Assembly: GCA_035518815.1 (NCBI GenBank)
Contig: DATIXG010000082.1
Location: forward strand, 65,594-129,593
Source: AG25 sp035518815
Lineage (GTDB): Bacteria; Gemmatimonadota; Gemmatimonadetes; Gemmatimonadales; GWC2-71-9
Direction: 5' to 3'
DNA: 64,000 bases
Below are positions 7,505 to 15,911 of this stretch, in pieces (position 1 is the first letter of the stretch; each line of letters starts with the position of its first letter). The position numbers were made by a program, and so were the translations under genes. A model generated the notes under the pieces. That model ran no database searches and was not told the DNA's origin. It saw only the letters and a program-made list of their open reading frames with translations.

Positions 7505-9459
7505 AGGCCCCTTCCGGCGATGAGGAGGTAGAAGAGCAACCCGATGACGGCCGCGCCGACATACACGAGGTACAGGGACAGCGTGCCACGTTGCACCGAA
7601 CGGAGCCTGGTGGCGGCGCTCTCGATGGCGTGCCAAGCAGGTAGAAATACGCGCTCCAGCACGGGGTCGAACGCGTGGGTGGCGAAGGCCTGCACGGTGC
7701 GGTCCGCGCGGAAGCCGGCGAACGACCGGAAGGTGCCGATGAGCGGGGCCGCGAAGGACGACGCGGTGTACGCCATCCGAGGCGTCGCCATCGCATAGGC
7801 GCACCCCCAGGTCGGGGCCAGCGCCGGACGCGCGCGGCGACCGAACGCGCGACGGACTGCCCACGCCACGAGGAGGCCGACTGCGAGCGCGAGCGTGAAC
7901 ACCGTCGCGCCGACACTCGCCACCGGAGACCCTGCTCCGCCAGGGAGACCACCCGCGACGAGCGAACCCACCCGGAGCGCCGGCGGGACCACGGCGATCG
8001 GCAGCAGCCCGATCACGATGCAGGCGATCGCGAGGCCGACGGGCGGGTGGATCATGCCGCGGGGGGGCTCCCGGGCGCCATCAGCGACCGGGTCACGCGG
8101 CGTCCCCAGATAGATGACGCCTACCACCTTCGCGAAGCAGGCGAGGGCTAACGCGCCCATGAACGCGAGTGCCACGGCGGCGAGTACCGCTCGCGGCATC
8201 GCATCGTGCGCGCTCCCGCCGCGGAGCAGCGCCTGGTATACCACCCACTCACTCACGAAGCCGTTCAGCGGCGGCAGCCCGACGATCGCCGCGGCGCCAA
8301 CGAGGAATGCCGCCGCCGTCGTGGGCATGCGCCGAGCGAGCCCGCCAAGCCGGTCGATGTCCCGCGTGCCGGTGGCGTGAATCACCGAACCCGCGCCGAG
8401 GAAGAGGAGGCTCTTGAACAACGCGTGATTGAGCGTGTGAAGCGCAGCTCCGGCGAAGCCGAGCACCGCGATCAGCGGGTGGCCATACGCGAGGCCCAAG
8501 GCGCCCGCTCCGATCCCGAGCAGGACGATTCCGATGTTCTCGACGCTGTGGAAGGCGAGGAGCCGCTTGATGTCGTGCTGGGCGAGGGCCCAGACCACGC
8601 CGAGCACGCCGGAGCACGCCCCGAGGGCGAGCACGGTCCATCCCCACCAGGGTGGCGGCGCGCCGAACATGACCAGCGCACGCATCAGCCCATAGATCCC
8701 CATCTTGATCACGACGCCGGACATGAGCGCGGACACGTGCGCGGGCGCCGCAGCGTGCGCTTCGGGCAGCCAGACATGCAGTGGCACCACCCCCGCCTTC
8801 AGGCCGAAGGCGACGAGGGCGAGCGCCAGGATTATTGCCCCGCGGCCCTCCGAGAACGGCGCGTGCGCGGTAAGGGCGGCAAAGCTGAAATCACTCCCGA
8901 CGCCCGCCCAGGCGGCGAAGAGAGCGAATAGCAACAAGGTCCCGGTGTGGGTCGCCACGAGGTAGATGAGACCGGCCCGACGCACCTCAGGTCGCTCGTG
9001 CTCGAACACGACCAGCAGATACGCCAGCACCGCCATCACTTCCCAGGCGATGAGGAAGGGCACGGCGGCGCGCGCGGTGACGGCAAGCGCCAGCGCGGTC
9101 ACGAGCAGCGCCAACAGCAGATGCGCCGCCCCGACGGCGCGGTGACCGCGCTCATGATCCAGATAGGCAAGCCCGTAGAATGCGCACGCAGCGCCGACGA
9201 TCAGGATCGCAAGCACGAACACGGCAGAGAGCGAATCGAGCCCGAACACCCACGCGCCGAAAGGCGCCCGGGTCGCCAACCGCACGTCGGGCACCGCAGC
9301 GCCGCCAAGCACCGCGAGTGCCGGCACCGCTCCGGTCACTGAGCCCGCCGCGAACAAAAGGCGGAACAACCTCTCCCCCAGCGCGGGATGCCGCCTCAAT
9401 GCCGCCGCAGCGGCACCCGCCATGACGAGCAGCAGCAGGCTCACCGCGAACAGGGTCAC
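7501..9459 (-). CDS. hyfB: HyfB-like antiporter-type subunit, copy 2
   Basis: 652 residues from a GTG that overlaps the previous stop (GTGA). An open frame reaches back to 10185, but those residues are antisense-like and lie inside copy 1. It is a NuoL/MrpA-N-like polytopic subunit: IAWEVMAVLAYLLVV (TM5 Glu), VAFGLKAGVVPLHVWLPEAH (TM7 Lys), NHALFKSLLFLGAGSVIHAT (TM8 Lys). The long C-terminal extension contains PTWGCAYAMATPRMAYTASS, a mark of HyfB-type subunits. It is paralogous to the adjacent 9456-11360 gene throughout. Two tandem HyfB-type subunits would give the complex an extra ion channel compared with a HycC-type complex. Confidence 0.88.
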   Translation of the reverse strand: MTLFAVSLLLLVMAGAAAAALRRHPALGERLFRLLFAAGSVTGAVPALAVLGGAAVPDVRLATRAPFGAWVFGLDSLSAVFVLAILIVGAACAFYGLAYLDHERGHRAVGAAHLLLALLVTALALAVTARAAVPFLIAWEVMAVLAYLLVVFEHERPEVRRAGLIYLVATHTGTLLLFALFAAWAGVGSDFSFAALTAHAPFSEGRGAIILALALVAFGLKAGVVPLHVWLPEAHAAAPAHVSALMSGVVIKMGIYGLMRALVMFGAPPPWWGWTVLALGACSGVLGVVWALAQHDIKRLLAFHSVENIGIVLLGIGAGALGLAYGHPLIAVLGFAGAALHTLNHALFKSLLFLGAGSVIHATGTRDIDRLGGLARRMPTTAAAFLVGAAAIVGLPPLNGFVSEWVVYQALLRGGSAHDAMPRAVLAAVALAFMGALALACFAKVVGVIYLGTPRDPVADGAREPPRGMIHPPVGLAIACIVIGLLPIAVVPPALRVGSLVAGGLPGGAGSPVASVGATVFTLALAVGLLVAWAVRRAFGRRARPALAPTWGCAYAMATPRMAYTASSFAAPLIGTFRSFAGFRADRTVQAFATHAFDPVLERVFLPAWHAIESAATRLRSVQRGTLSLYLVYVGAAVIGLLFYLLIAGRGL

Positions 9460-11360
9460 CGCCGCACTCCGGGAAGGAAGAGCAAGGCCAACACCACGAG
9501 CACCGTGGCGCCGATGTACAGGAGTGACCCCGTGACGCGCGCCTGATGGTACGCGCGTATCCGCCGGCCCGCCCGTGCGACGGCGGCGAAGAGCGGCAGA
9601 TAGAGACTCGTCAGCGCGCGGTCCACGGTCTCTCGCGACCGCTCCGTGTGTAGCACGGGTTGGAGGATGCGCGTCACGGGCTGGGCGAAGGAGGTGGCCG
9701 TGTATTGCATGGCTACCGTCGGCGCGGCGTAGGCGCACCCCCAGGTCGCGCTCCTCCGTTGCAACGATCGCCGTCCCACCGCGAGCCGCAATGTGACAAT
9801 GAGCGCCGTGGCCAAGGCGAGCAGTGGGCCCACGATGGCGAGCGGCGTCAGGGCGCTCTGCGCCACCTGCACGTCGGCCGCCGGCGCGACGATCGTCACC
9901 GCTCGACCGAGCAGAGCGGCGACGCGACCCGGTATCGCCCCCATAATCACGCAGCCCGCGGCAAACAGCACCGGGGGCAGGACCATCGCCCCGCCCGGAG
10001 GCCGCGCAGCTTCCGCCTCGGCGGTGCGCGCCGAGCCCGCGAGACCAATCCCCACGAGCCGGGCGAAGCACAGCACGGCAAGGCCGCCGGCGAGCGCGAC
10101 AGCGACGATGCTCCCGAGCAATGCGACCCGTGCGATCCCCTGCAGCGCCACGGCCCCGAACAGCAGCCCGCGCACGAGCAGCCACTCACTCGCGAAGATG
10201 TTCAGACCAGGAAGCGAGGCCAAAGCGGCCGCCCCGATGCAGAGCACCGCGCCGACCACCGGCCAGCCGCGCATGAATCCCCCCAAAGCATCGAGGCTCC
10301 GACTCCGCGCGCCTTGTGCGACCGCCCCGAACCCGAGGAACAGGAGCGCCTTCGCCAAAGCGTGATTCCAAACGTGGAGCAGCGCCGCCGTCCAGGCGAG
10401 CCCCGCCAGTACGGGCTGACCCTCCACAGTTGCCAGGAGAGCCACGCCCAGCGCGAGCGTCACGATTCCCACATTCTCTATCGTCGAATAGGCAAGCACG
10501 CGCTTCACGTCGCGCTGCGCGATTGCAAAGGCAACACCGCCTGAGGCGCCTACCGCCCCGAGACCGATCAGCAGGTATCCCCACCACAGGGCGGGGGGGC
10601 CGAAGAGCGGGATGAATCGCGCCAGGCCGTAGACGCCCATGGTGATCATGATCGCCGACATGAGCGCCGAAACGTGCGACGGCGCCGCGGGATGTGCGTC
10701 CGGCAGCCACACGTGCAGCGGCACGATACCCGCCTTGGTGCCGAAGCCGATCAGGGCGAGCCCGAAGAGCAGTCCCGACGGGACCACCGGCCCGAGCGTG
10801 GAACGGGCGGTGAGGAACAGCGCCAGCAGCACGAGCGCCCCAGTCGCGACATGCCCGGCGACGAGGTATTGCAAGCCTGCTGCGCGAACCGCTGGCGCCT
10901 CGTGATCGCTCACCACCAGTGCCCACGAGCTCAACGTCATCAACTCCCACGCGACGACGAGAAGCACGACATCGTTGGCCGTGACCACGAGTCCCATGGC
11001 GAGTAGGAGGACGTCGTACGCGGCAAGCGACGGCCCGATCGGTCGCCCGTGCGCGTGCCAGCGCAGGTACGCAACGCCGTAGACCGCGCAAAGTCCTCCA
11101 ACGAGCGCCAGAGGGAGGAGGAAGACCGCCGCCAGTGGATCGAGCCGCAGGGCGAGCGCGCCTGCGGGCACACTCCACGGCGCGCGCCAGGACTGCGACA
11201 CGCCGCCCGTGAGCGCGTGAGTGGCGGCGACTCCCAACGCGATCGCACCGGCGACAGCTCCCCCGCCGCCGAACAGTGCGCCCGCCCGGTGTCGCCGCAG
11301 CAGCAGCCCACCGCAGGCACCCATGCTCCAGCACAGGAACGCGATCCCGAGCCCGCCCAC
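9456..11360 (-). CDS. hyfB: HyfB-like antiporter-type subunit, copy 1
   Basis: 634 residues, about 15-16 hydrophobic segments. Key ion-path sites are present: VVAWELMTLSSWALVV (Glu), IGFGTKAGIVPLHVWLPDAH (Lys) and NHALAKALLFLGFGAVAQG (Lys). The C-terminus has ATWGCAYAAPTVAMQYTATS, the same HyfB-type extension found in copy 2. Its ATG overlaps the stop of the EIIA gene by one base (TGATG) and its end overlaps copy 2 by four, so translation is coupled on both sides. It probably acts as an ion-translocating module in the membrane arm. Whether it moves H+ or Na+ cannot be read from the sequence. Confidence 0.88.
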   Translation of the reverse strand: MGGLGIAFLCWSMGACGGLLLRRHRAGALFGGGGAVAGAIALGVAATHALTGGVSQSWRAPWSVPAGALALRLDPLAAVFLLPLALVGGLCAVYGVAYLRWHAHGRPIGPSLAAYDVLLLAMGLVVTANDVVLLVVAWELMTLSSWALVVSDHEAPAVRAAGLQYLVAGHVATGALVLLALFLTARSTLGPVVPSGLLFGLALIGFGTKAGIVPLHVWLPDAHPAAPSHVSALMSAIMITMGVYGLARFIPLFGPPALWWGYLLIGLGAVGASGGVAFAIAQRDVKRVLAYSTIENVGIVTLALGVALLATVEGQPVLAGLAWTAALLHVWNHALAKALLFLGFGAVAQGARSRSLDALGGFMRGWPVVGAVLCIGAAALASLPGLNIFASEWLLVRGLLFGAVALQGIARVALLGSIVAVALAGGLAVLCFARLVGIGLAGSARTAEAEAARPPGGAMVLPPVLFAAGCVIMGAIPGRVAALLGRAVTIVAPAADVQVAQSALTPLAIVGPLLALATALIVTLRLAVGRRSLQRRSATWGCAYAAPTVAMQYTATSFAQPVTRILQPVLHTERSRETVDRALTSLYLPLFAAVARAGRRIRAYHQARVTGSLLYIGATVLVVLALLFLPGVRR

Positions 11361-12058
11361 TAGGGCTCGTCGCTCGCAGGCCGCGGGCCGCTCGCTCGCT
11401 CGAGCGTGCGCACCCGTGTCAGAATGTCCGCCGCGGGGGACCGTCGAACGAGCAGCTTCCGCAGACTCTCATCGTGGAGCGCGAAACCGAGCTGCCCGAG
11501 AATCCGGAGGTGCGCCGGGACGTTTGGGCTCACCACCGTGAACAGGGCGTGCACCGGCTTGGCGTCCACCGCATCGAAGTCCACCGGGTCGCGCAGCAGA
11601 CACAGGCTCACGAACGGGGCGGTGACGTGCAGCAGGATCGGATTGCGCACGTGTGGGATCGCGATTCCGTCACCGATCCCGGTGGAGCCCATGGCCTCCC
11701 GCGCCTCGAGTGTCGTCACCAGGAACTCCCGGTCGATCTCGGCCGGCAACGGGAGGCGCTGAACGATCTCGCGCAGCACACTCGCCTTGTCCCTGCCCCC
11801 CACCTCGTGATGAATCCCGCCTGCGGACAAGAGCTCGGACAGCGGGGGGACCCGTTCCGGCTGCCGCTGCGCCTGCTCCAGCAGCGTTCGCGATACCGGG
11901 ATCCCGTTCTCGGTGGCCCACTCCCAAAGCTCGATGGCGTTCAGATGCAGTCGTTCATTCACGCGATGGACGGGGAGACCGCGGCGCTGAATCCAGCGCC
12001 GCACCGTCGCCTCGTCCACCCCCAGGTAGGAGGCCGCCTCGCGCACCGTCAGCTGCAT
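11360..12058 (-). CDS. HTH + PTS EIIA (PtsN-like) regulatory protein
   Basis: 232 residues from the ATG at 12058; an open frame runs further upstream but lacks domain sense. Residues 1-50 are an excisionase/MerR-type helix-turn-helix (LTVREAASYLGVDEATVRRW). Residues 75-220 are a fructose/nitrogen-type EIIA domain with the phosphorylatable His in GIGDGIAIPHVRNP (H136). No EIIB, EIIC, HPr or EI gene lies in the window, so the role is regulatory and not sugar transport. It is the first gene of the Ehr-type operon and is coupled to HyfB copy 1. By analogy with PtsN, its phosphorylation state may tune the complex or its transcription. That link is inferred from position only. Confidence 0.85.
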   Translation of the reverse strand: MQLTVREAASYLGVDEATVRRWIQRRGLPVHRVNERLHLNAIELWEWATENGIPVSRTLLEQAQRQPERVPPLSELLSAGGIHHEVGGRDKASVLREIVQRLPLPAEIDREFLVTTLEAREAMGSTGIGDGIAIPHVRNPILLHVTAPFVSLCLLRDPVDFDAVDAKPVHALFTVVSPNVPAHLRILGQLGFALHDESLRKLLVRRSPAADILTRVRTLERASGPRPASDEP

Positions 12059-12374
12059 GTTCGAACGGCTGTCATCGTGTGGGCACGGAGGTGTGGATCG
12101 GCCGTGTCGAGCCGGGGCGGAGCGACCGCTCTCGTGGACAGGCCCGCAACGTCCTGTGCAACCCGGAAAAGAGCATGACGGCGGAGCAAGATAGCTGGCA
12201 GCGATGAAAATTCCATGAAGAGCCGCCTCGGCGAGCATCGGCTGCAGGAAGTGAGCCCATGGAGGCGCACAAGGCACGAAAGACGTCCCTTTGCCTTCAG
12301 AATGTCACTAAGAACGTGTCAAGATTGCGAGAACTGCTTGACCCCTCGGCCGGCGCGGGATACGTTCTCGCCCC
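12059..12374. other. divergent intergenic region, Ehr operon / glnK-amtB
   Basis: This 316-base gap separates the starts of two divergent operons and must hold both promoters. A good promoter is visible only on the plus strand (12338-12366, listed separately). On the minus strand no convincing -35/-10 pair and no Shine-Dalgarno sequence precede the ATG at 12058. I see no RNA gene or long repeat here. Confidence 0.6.
12338..12366 (+). promoter_or_regulatory. sigma70-like promoter for glnK-amtB, probably leaderless
   Basis: TTGACC at 12338-12343 and TACGTT at 12361-12366 are separated by 17 bases. The glnK ATG begins only eight bases after the -10 box and no Shine-Dalgarno sequence lies between them. 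Transcription would start at or within a base or two of the ATG, which implies a leaderless mRNA. No sigma54 -24/-12 (GG-N10-GC) element is apparent, although nitrogen genes often use one. Confidence 0.5.
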
Positions 12375-12785
12375 ATGAAACTCATCACTACTATCGTCCG
12401 CCCCGAACGCCTTCCCGAAGTCAAGGAAGCGCTGTTCCGGGCCGGCGTCACGGGCATCACCCTCACCCGTGTGAGTGGCCACGGCGGTGAGCAGGAAGTC
12501 GTGGGACAGTACCGCGGCACGACGGTGGTCATGGAGTTCCACGAGAAGGTGAAGATCGAGATGGTCTGCTCCGAGCCGTTCGTCGAGGCGACCATCAAGG
12601 CGATTCTCTCCTCCGCGCGCACCGGCGAGGTGGGAGACGGCAAGATCTTCATCCAGCCGATCGAGCGCGTGATCCGGATCCGCACCGGCGAAGTGGACAA
12701 CGCCGCCCTGACGGCCGTCAACGCGGACGAGGTGCAGCGCCATGCGCTCGAGCACGCGCAGCAGGCCAAGGGAGGGGCGTCATGA
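12375..12785 (+). CDS. glnK: P-II nitrogen regulatory protein lacking Tyr51
   Basis: 136 residues. It binds ATP/ADP and 2-oxoglutarate and, next to amtB, is expected to gate the ammonium channel by T-loop insertion. The C-terminal signature EVGDGKIFIQPIERVIRIRT is intact and the N-terminus aligns without gaps to GlnB. The T-loop reads YRGTTVVMEFHEKVK, so position 51, the Tyr modified by uridylylation or adenylylation, is Val. It therefore cannot be modified at Tyr51. A tail of about 20 residues extends past the usual 112-residue length. Its stop overlaps the amtB start (ATGA). Confidence 0.93.
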   Translation: MKLITTIVRPERLPEVKEALFRAGVTGITLTRVSGHGGEQEVVGQYRGTTVVMEFHEKVKIEMVCSEPFVEATIKAILSSARTGEVGDGKIFIQPIERVIRIRTGEVDNAALTAVNADEVQRHALEHAQQAKGGAS

Positions 12786-14131
12786 CGCTGCCCGCCCTGG
12801 TGGATACGCCTGTGGTCTCGAGCGGCGACACGGCGTGGGTGCTCACGGCATCCGCACTCGTCATGGTCATGACCGTTGGCCTCGGATTCTTCTACGGCGG
12901 ACTCGTCCGGCCCAAGAATGCCCTCAACACGATGATGATGAGCATCGTCGCCCTCGGCATCATCAGCGTGCAGTGGGTGCTGTTCGGCTACTCGATCGCG
13001 TTCGGCCATGGGACGCCGCTGTGGGGCGGCCTGGGGTGGTTCTTGTTCAAAGGCGTGGGGGTCGATCCCGACCCGGCCTATGCGGCCACCATCCCGCTCC
13101 ATGCCCACGCGATGTTCCAGCTGATGTTCGCCATTATCACGCCCGCCCTGATTTCGGGCGCGATCGCCGAGCGGATGCGGTTCCGCGCGTACGTCGCCTT
13201 CATCTTCCTCTGGGCCACGTTCGTGTATGACCCGCTGGCGCACTGGGTGTGGGGCACGGGCGGCTGGCTCCTGTCACGCGGCGCCCTGGACTTCGCCGGC
13301 GGCACCGTCGTGCACATCAGCGCGGGCTTCTCGGCCCTGGTGGCGGCGCGGATGCTCGGGCCGCGCAAGGACTTCAAGCGCGTCCCGATCGTCCCGCACA
13401 ACGTGCCCCTCGTGCTGCTTGGCGCCGGCCTCTTGTGGTTCGGGTGGTTCGGCTTCAATGCCGGCTCCGCGCTGGCCGCGAACGGCCTTGCCGCGCTGGC
13501 GTTCACGAACACGAACACGGCGGCCGCGATGGCGATGGTCACGTGGGTGATCCTCGACTGGATGCGGACGGGTAAGGCCACCGCCGTCGGTGCGGCCACC
13601 GGTCTCGTGGTCGGGCTCGTCGCGATCACGCCGGCCGCCGGCTACATCAGCGCGCCGGCGTCTCTCGCCGTCGGCATCCTGGGCGTGCTCGTCAGCTACA
13701 CGGCGATTCAGATCCGCGCCAAGACCTCGCTCGACGACTCGCTCGACGTGTTCTCCTGCCACGGGCTCGCCGGCGTGGCCGGGGCGCTGCTCACGGGCGT
13801 GTTCGCCCAGAAGGCCATCAACCCGGCCGGCAACGACGGCTGGTTTGCCGGCAACTTCGCTCAAATGGGTACGCAGGTTATTGCGATCCTCGCGGCCATC
13901 GGCATCTCGGTCGTGGGGACGGTGATTCTGATGGTGCTCGTCAACGCGACGCTGGGCGCCAAGGCGGCCGTGCGTGATGAGCTCACCGGGCTCGACCTGA
14001 GCGAGCACGGGGAGGAGGCCTACTTCGGAGCGGATGTGGGCGGGACGGCGAGTGCTGGAACGGCGCTTGGCGCGGGCGTCATTGTGTCGAGCGCCGGCGG
14101 CGAGCACGGGAAAAAAGCGGCTGTGGCCTGA
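12782..14131 (+). CDS. amtB: ammonium transporter AmtB
   Basis: 449 residues, eleven membrane segments, trimeric inner-membrane NH3/NH4+ channel. Signatures: GFFYGGLVRPKNALNTMMMS, FVYDPLAHWVWG, GWFGFNAGSALAANGLAALA. The pore twin histidines are H178 in VVHISAGFSA and H327 in SCHGLAGVAGALLTGVF. The C-terminal tail contains GLDLSEHGEEAY, the conserved motif that transmits P-II binding. Coupled to glnK by a 4-base overlap. No cleavable signal peptide is evident; the N-terminus before the first helix is short. A stem-loop follows at 14156. Confidence 0.95.
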   Translation: MTLPALVDTPVVSSGDTAWVLTASALVMVMTVGLGFFYGGLVRPKNALNTMMMSIVALGIISVQWVLFGYSIAFGHGTPLWGGLGWFLFKGVGVDPDPAYAATIPLHAHAMFQLMFAIITPALISGAIAERMRFRAYVAFIFLWATFVYDPLAHWVWGTGGWLLSRGALDFAGGTVVHISAGFSALVAARMLGPRKDFKRVPIVPHNVPLVLLGAGLLWFGWFGFNAGSALAANGLAALAFTNTNTAAAMAMVTWVILDWMRTGKATAVGAATGLVVGLVAITPAAGYISAPASLAVGILGVLVSYTAIQIRAKTSLDDSLDVFSCHGLAGVAGALLTGVFAQKAINPAGNDGWFAGNFAQMGTQVIAILAAIGISVVGTVILMVLVNATLGAKAAVRDELTGLDLSEHGEEAYFGADVGGTASAGTALGAGVIVSSAGGEHGKKAAVA

Positions 14132-14155
14132 GCGGCGTCGCTGCCTGAGGTGAGC

Positions 14156-14185
14156 GCGAGGGGTCCGGTGTTCCGGGCCCCTCGC
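14156..14185. terminator. bidirectional stem-loop between amtB and convergent gene
   Basis: Arms of 13 bases (14156-14168 and 14173-14185) pair with one G-U and a 4-base loop. The plus-strand side is followed by a weakly T-rich TTCGCTTCT. It sits between the convergent amtB and the 14201 gene and could serve both. Confidence 0.6.
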
Positions 14186-14200
14186 TTCGCTTCTGCAGCG

Positions 14201-14500
14201 TCAGTGCCCTGCCGCGCGATGCACCTTGCCGCCCATGATGCGGAATCCGATCATCACCGCCACCGGCAGGAGCAGGAGCGAGGCCACGCTCGCCTTCACA
14301 TGGCCCATCGCTGTGTCCGGTCCCGTCAGCTGATACACCACTCGCCAGACGACGACGAACAACACGTAGCTGAGCAACAACCCAATGAACTGCCGAAGCC
14401 CCGATCCACCCGACACCTCCATATCGATCCCGCCGAAGTAGATCGCCACCGCGAACCAAAACAAGGTCAAGGGCAAGAGCCAGTCGGTAGTGATCGTCAT
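14201..14500 (-). CDS. small membrane protein of unknown function
   Basis: 99 residues with about three hydrophobic segments (residues 5-25, 34-58 and 68-88), so an inner-membrane protein. No family is recognised. Polar turns include GGIDMEVSGGSG and QLTGPDTAMGH. It lies in the same direction as the methyltransferase-like gene 46 bases upstream and may share its mRNA. The function is unknown. Confidence 0.6.
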   Translation of the reverse strand: MTITTDWLLPLTLFWFAVAIYFGGIDMEVSGGSGLRQFIGLLLSYVLFVVVWRVVYQLTGPDTAMGHVKASVASLLLLPVAVMIGFRIMGGKVHRAAGH

Positions 14501-14546
14501 TGACCCTCCTTGTGAGAACGCGTTGCAGCGTGGTCCTGCAGCGGGG

Positions 14547-15128
14547 CTAATCGTACGGCTCGGTGCGACAGCGCGTCAACTCGGCAAAGTGGGGTTGCTC
14601 GACCGTGTAGTAGAAGGCCAGGATGGCCGCATGATCGAAGGCCGCCGCGATCAGGCCCGGCAGGGAGGCCACCGCCAGGGCGAGGCCGTAGGTGGGCAGA
14701 TAGCCCACCGTATACATCGGGTTCCTGAGCACGCGATAGGGCCCGCCGGCCGGGGGAGGAGGTGAGGCGGGGACTGCGAAGAAATTGTACCAGTAGTAGG
14801 CGCGGCCTCCCAGCGTCGCCGCCGCCCAGAGCTTGGTCGCCCCACCCACGACGATCAACACCGCACCCGTGCCGAGCAGCCAGGAGCCGGGCAGATCGAG
14901 GGAGAGGGTGTGGGCGCTCGCGAAGCACAGCACCACGAAGCTCACGGCGTCGTTGTTCATCACGAGCGCCGCGACCCGCCGGAAGCGCCGGAACCCGCCT
15001 TCCACGCCCCAGCGCTCCGTGAAGTAGCCGTGCCGCTCCTGCGCTGACAGCGCCCGCCCCACGTACAGCACGTAGGCGAGCCGGCTCGCGATGTGATATC
15101 CGAGAATCACCCAGGCGGTAGTGTTCAC
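14547..15128 (-). CDS. PEMT/ICMT-type membrane methyltransferase family protein
   Basis: 193 residues, GTG start, five or six hydrophobic segments. The C-terminal part carries PYRVLRNPMYTVGYLPTYG, which matches the SAM-binding motif region of the phospholipid N-methyltransferase / isoprenylcysteine carboxyl methyltransferase superfamily (R-x-x-R-N/H-P-M-Y). A Glu-x-P pair near the end (EQPHFAEL) fits the second conserved motif of this group. The substrate cannot be predicted; bacterial members include lipid and unknown small-molecule methylases. Neighbours are small unknown envelope proteins. Confidence 0.65.
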   Translation of the reverse strand: MNTTAWVILGYHIASRLAYVLYVGRALSAQERHGYFTERWGVEGGFRRFRRVAALVMNNDAVSFVVLCFASAHTLSLDLPGSWLLGTGAVLIVVGGATKLWAAATLGGRAYYWYNFFAVPASPPPPAGGPYRVLRNPMYTVGYLPTYGLALAVASLPGLIAAAFDHAAILAFYYTVEQPHFAELTRCRTEPYD

Positions 15129-15149
15129 AGAAAGGCTTCGACTCTCGTC

Positions 15150-15911
15150 TTAGGGCCGCCCGTACACGTGAATCAGCGACCGGCTCTGAGCGGGGGTCTC
15201 CTTGAACGGGCTTCGGTAGGAGAACTCGATCCGACGCACCACACCGCCGGCGCCGGGCAGGTCCACCTCCCGCCCCTTTCGTAGCGCCAGGGGGACTGAT
15301 GCAGGCAGCTGGACCGTCTCGCCGTTGCTGTAGGTAACCTTGATCTTGGACAGGTCGACCTCATTGGAGTCGGCCCAGAAGCGAAGGGCGCGGACCGTGT
15401 CGTCGCTCGCCGACTCGATGACACCCTGATCGTGGGCAAAATCGACCACCCGGCCACCGAGGTGAACCCAGTTGACCTCAGGCGTGGGTTGGAGAGCCAG
15501 CCGCCCGTAGACCTCGAACAGCGGAGCGATCCCCGGCGTGAGACTCTTGTACGTGAATCCCACGCGGCGAATGGCGTGCGAAGCATCCGGGAGCTTGATA
15601 AGCGAGCTGCGCGATCCCTTGCGGAACCGCAGCTTCGTGGAGGACGACCAGACGGTCCCGTTGTCGAAGGCGAGGCGGAGATCCTGCACGTCCAGATCGC
15701 CCGTGTCCACGTCGATCCGAATCTCGTTCACCATGGGCGAGCGCAGCACTTCAACCGTGTTTTCCCATCCCCCCGGCTTCAGCCGCACGTTCCCGAGTGT
15801 GTCCCAGACCTGGGCCGCGACCGTGGCGCTGGGCACGAGTGCACCGACCAGGACCATCGCGATCAGCCGTCGTGGGACGTGTCGGGCCACTGCTCTCTCC
15901 GTGCCGGTCAC
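15150..15911 (-). CDS. secreted protein with two internal repeats, unknown function
   Basis: 253 residues with an N-terminal signal peptide ending near VPSATVAAQ. The mature part consists of two related halves. The first (about 60-140) runs from NEIRIDVDTGDLDVQDL through KLPDASHAIRRVGFTYKS to FEVYGR. The second (about 165-253) runs from RALRFWADSNEVDLSKIKV through LPGAGGVVRRIEFSYRS to IHVYGRP. The shared pattern (acidic strand, xRRVxFxYxS, VYGR) points to duplication of one beta-rich domain. It resembles small periplasmic proteins without assigned function. No catalytic residues stand out. Confidence 0.65.
   Translation of the reverse strand: MTGTERAVARHVPRRLIAMVLVGALVPSATVAAQVWDTLGNVRLKPGGWENTVEVLRSPMVNEIRIDVDTGDLDVQDLRLAFDNGTVWSSSTKLRFRKGSRSSLIKLPDASHAIRRVGFTYKSLTPGIAPLFEVYGRLALQPTPEVNWVHLGGRVVDFAHDQGVIESASDDTVRALRFWADSNEVDLSKIKVTYSNGETVQLPASVPLALRKGREVDLPGAGGVVRRIEFSYRSPFKETPAQSRSLIHVYGRP

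Noticed and set aside
7501..10185. Extended 894-codon version of HyfB copy 2
   Set aside because: The first 240 codons lie antisense-like inside HyfB copy 1 and lack membrane helices; the GTG at 9459 overlapping the previous stop is the better start.
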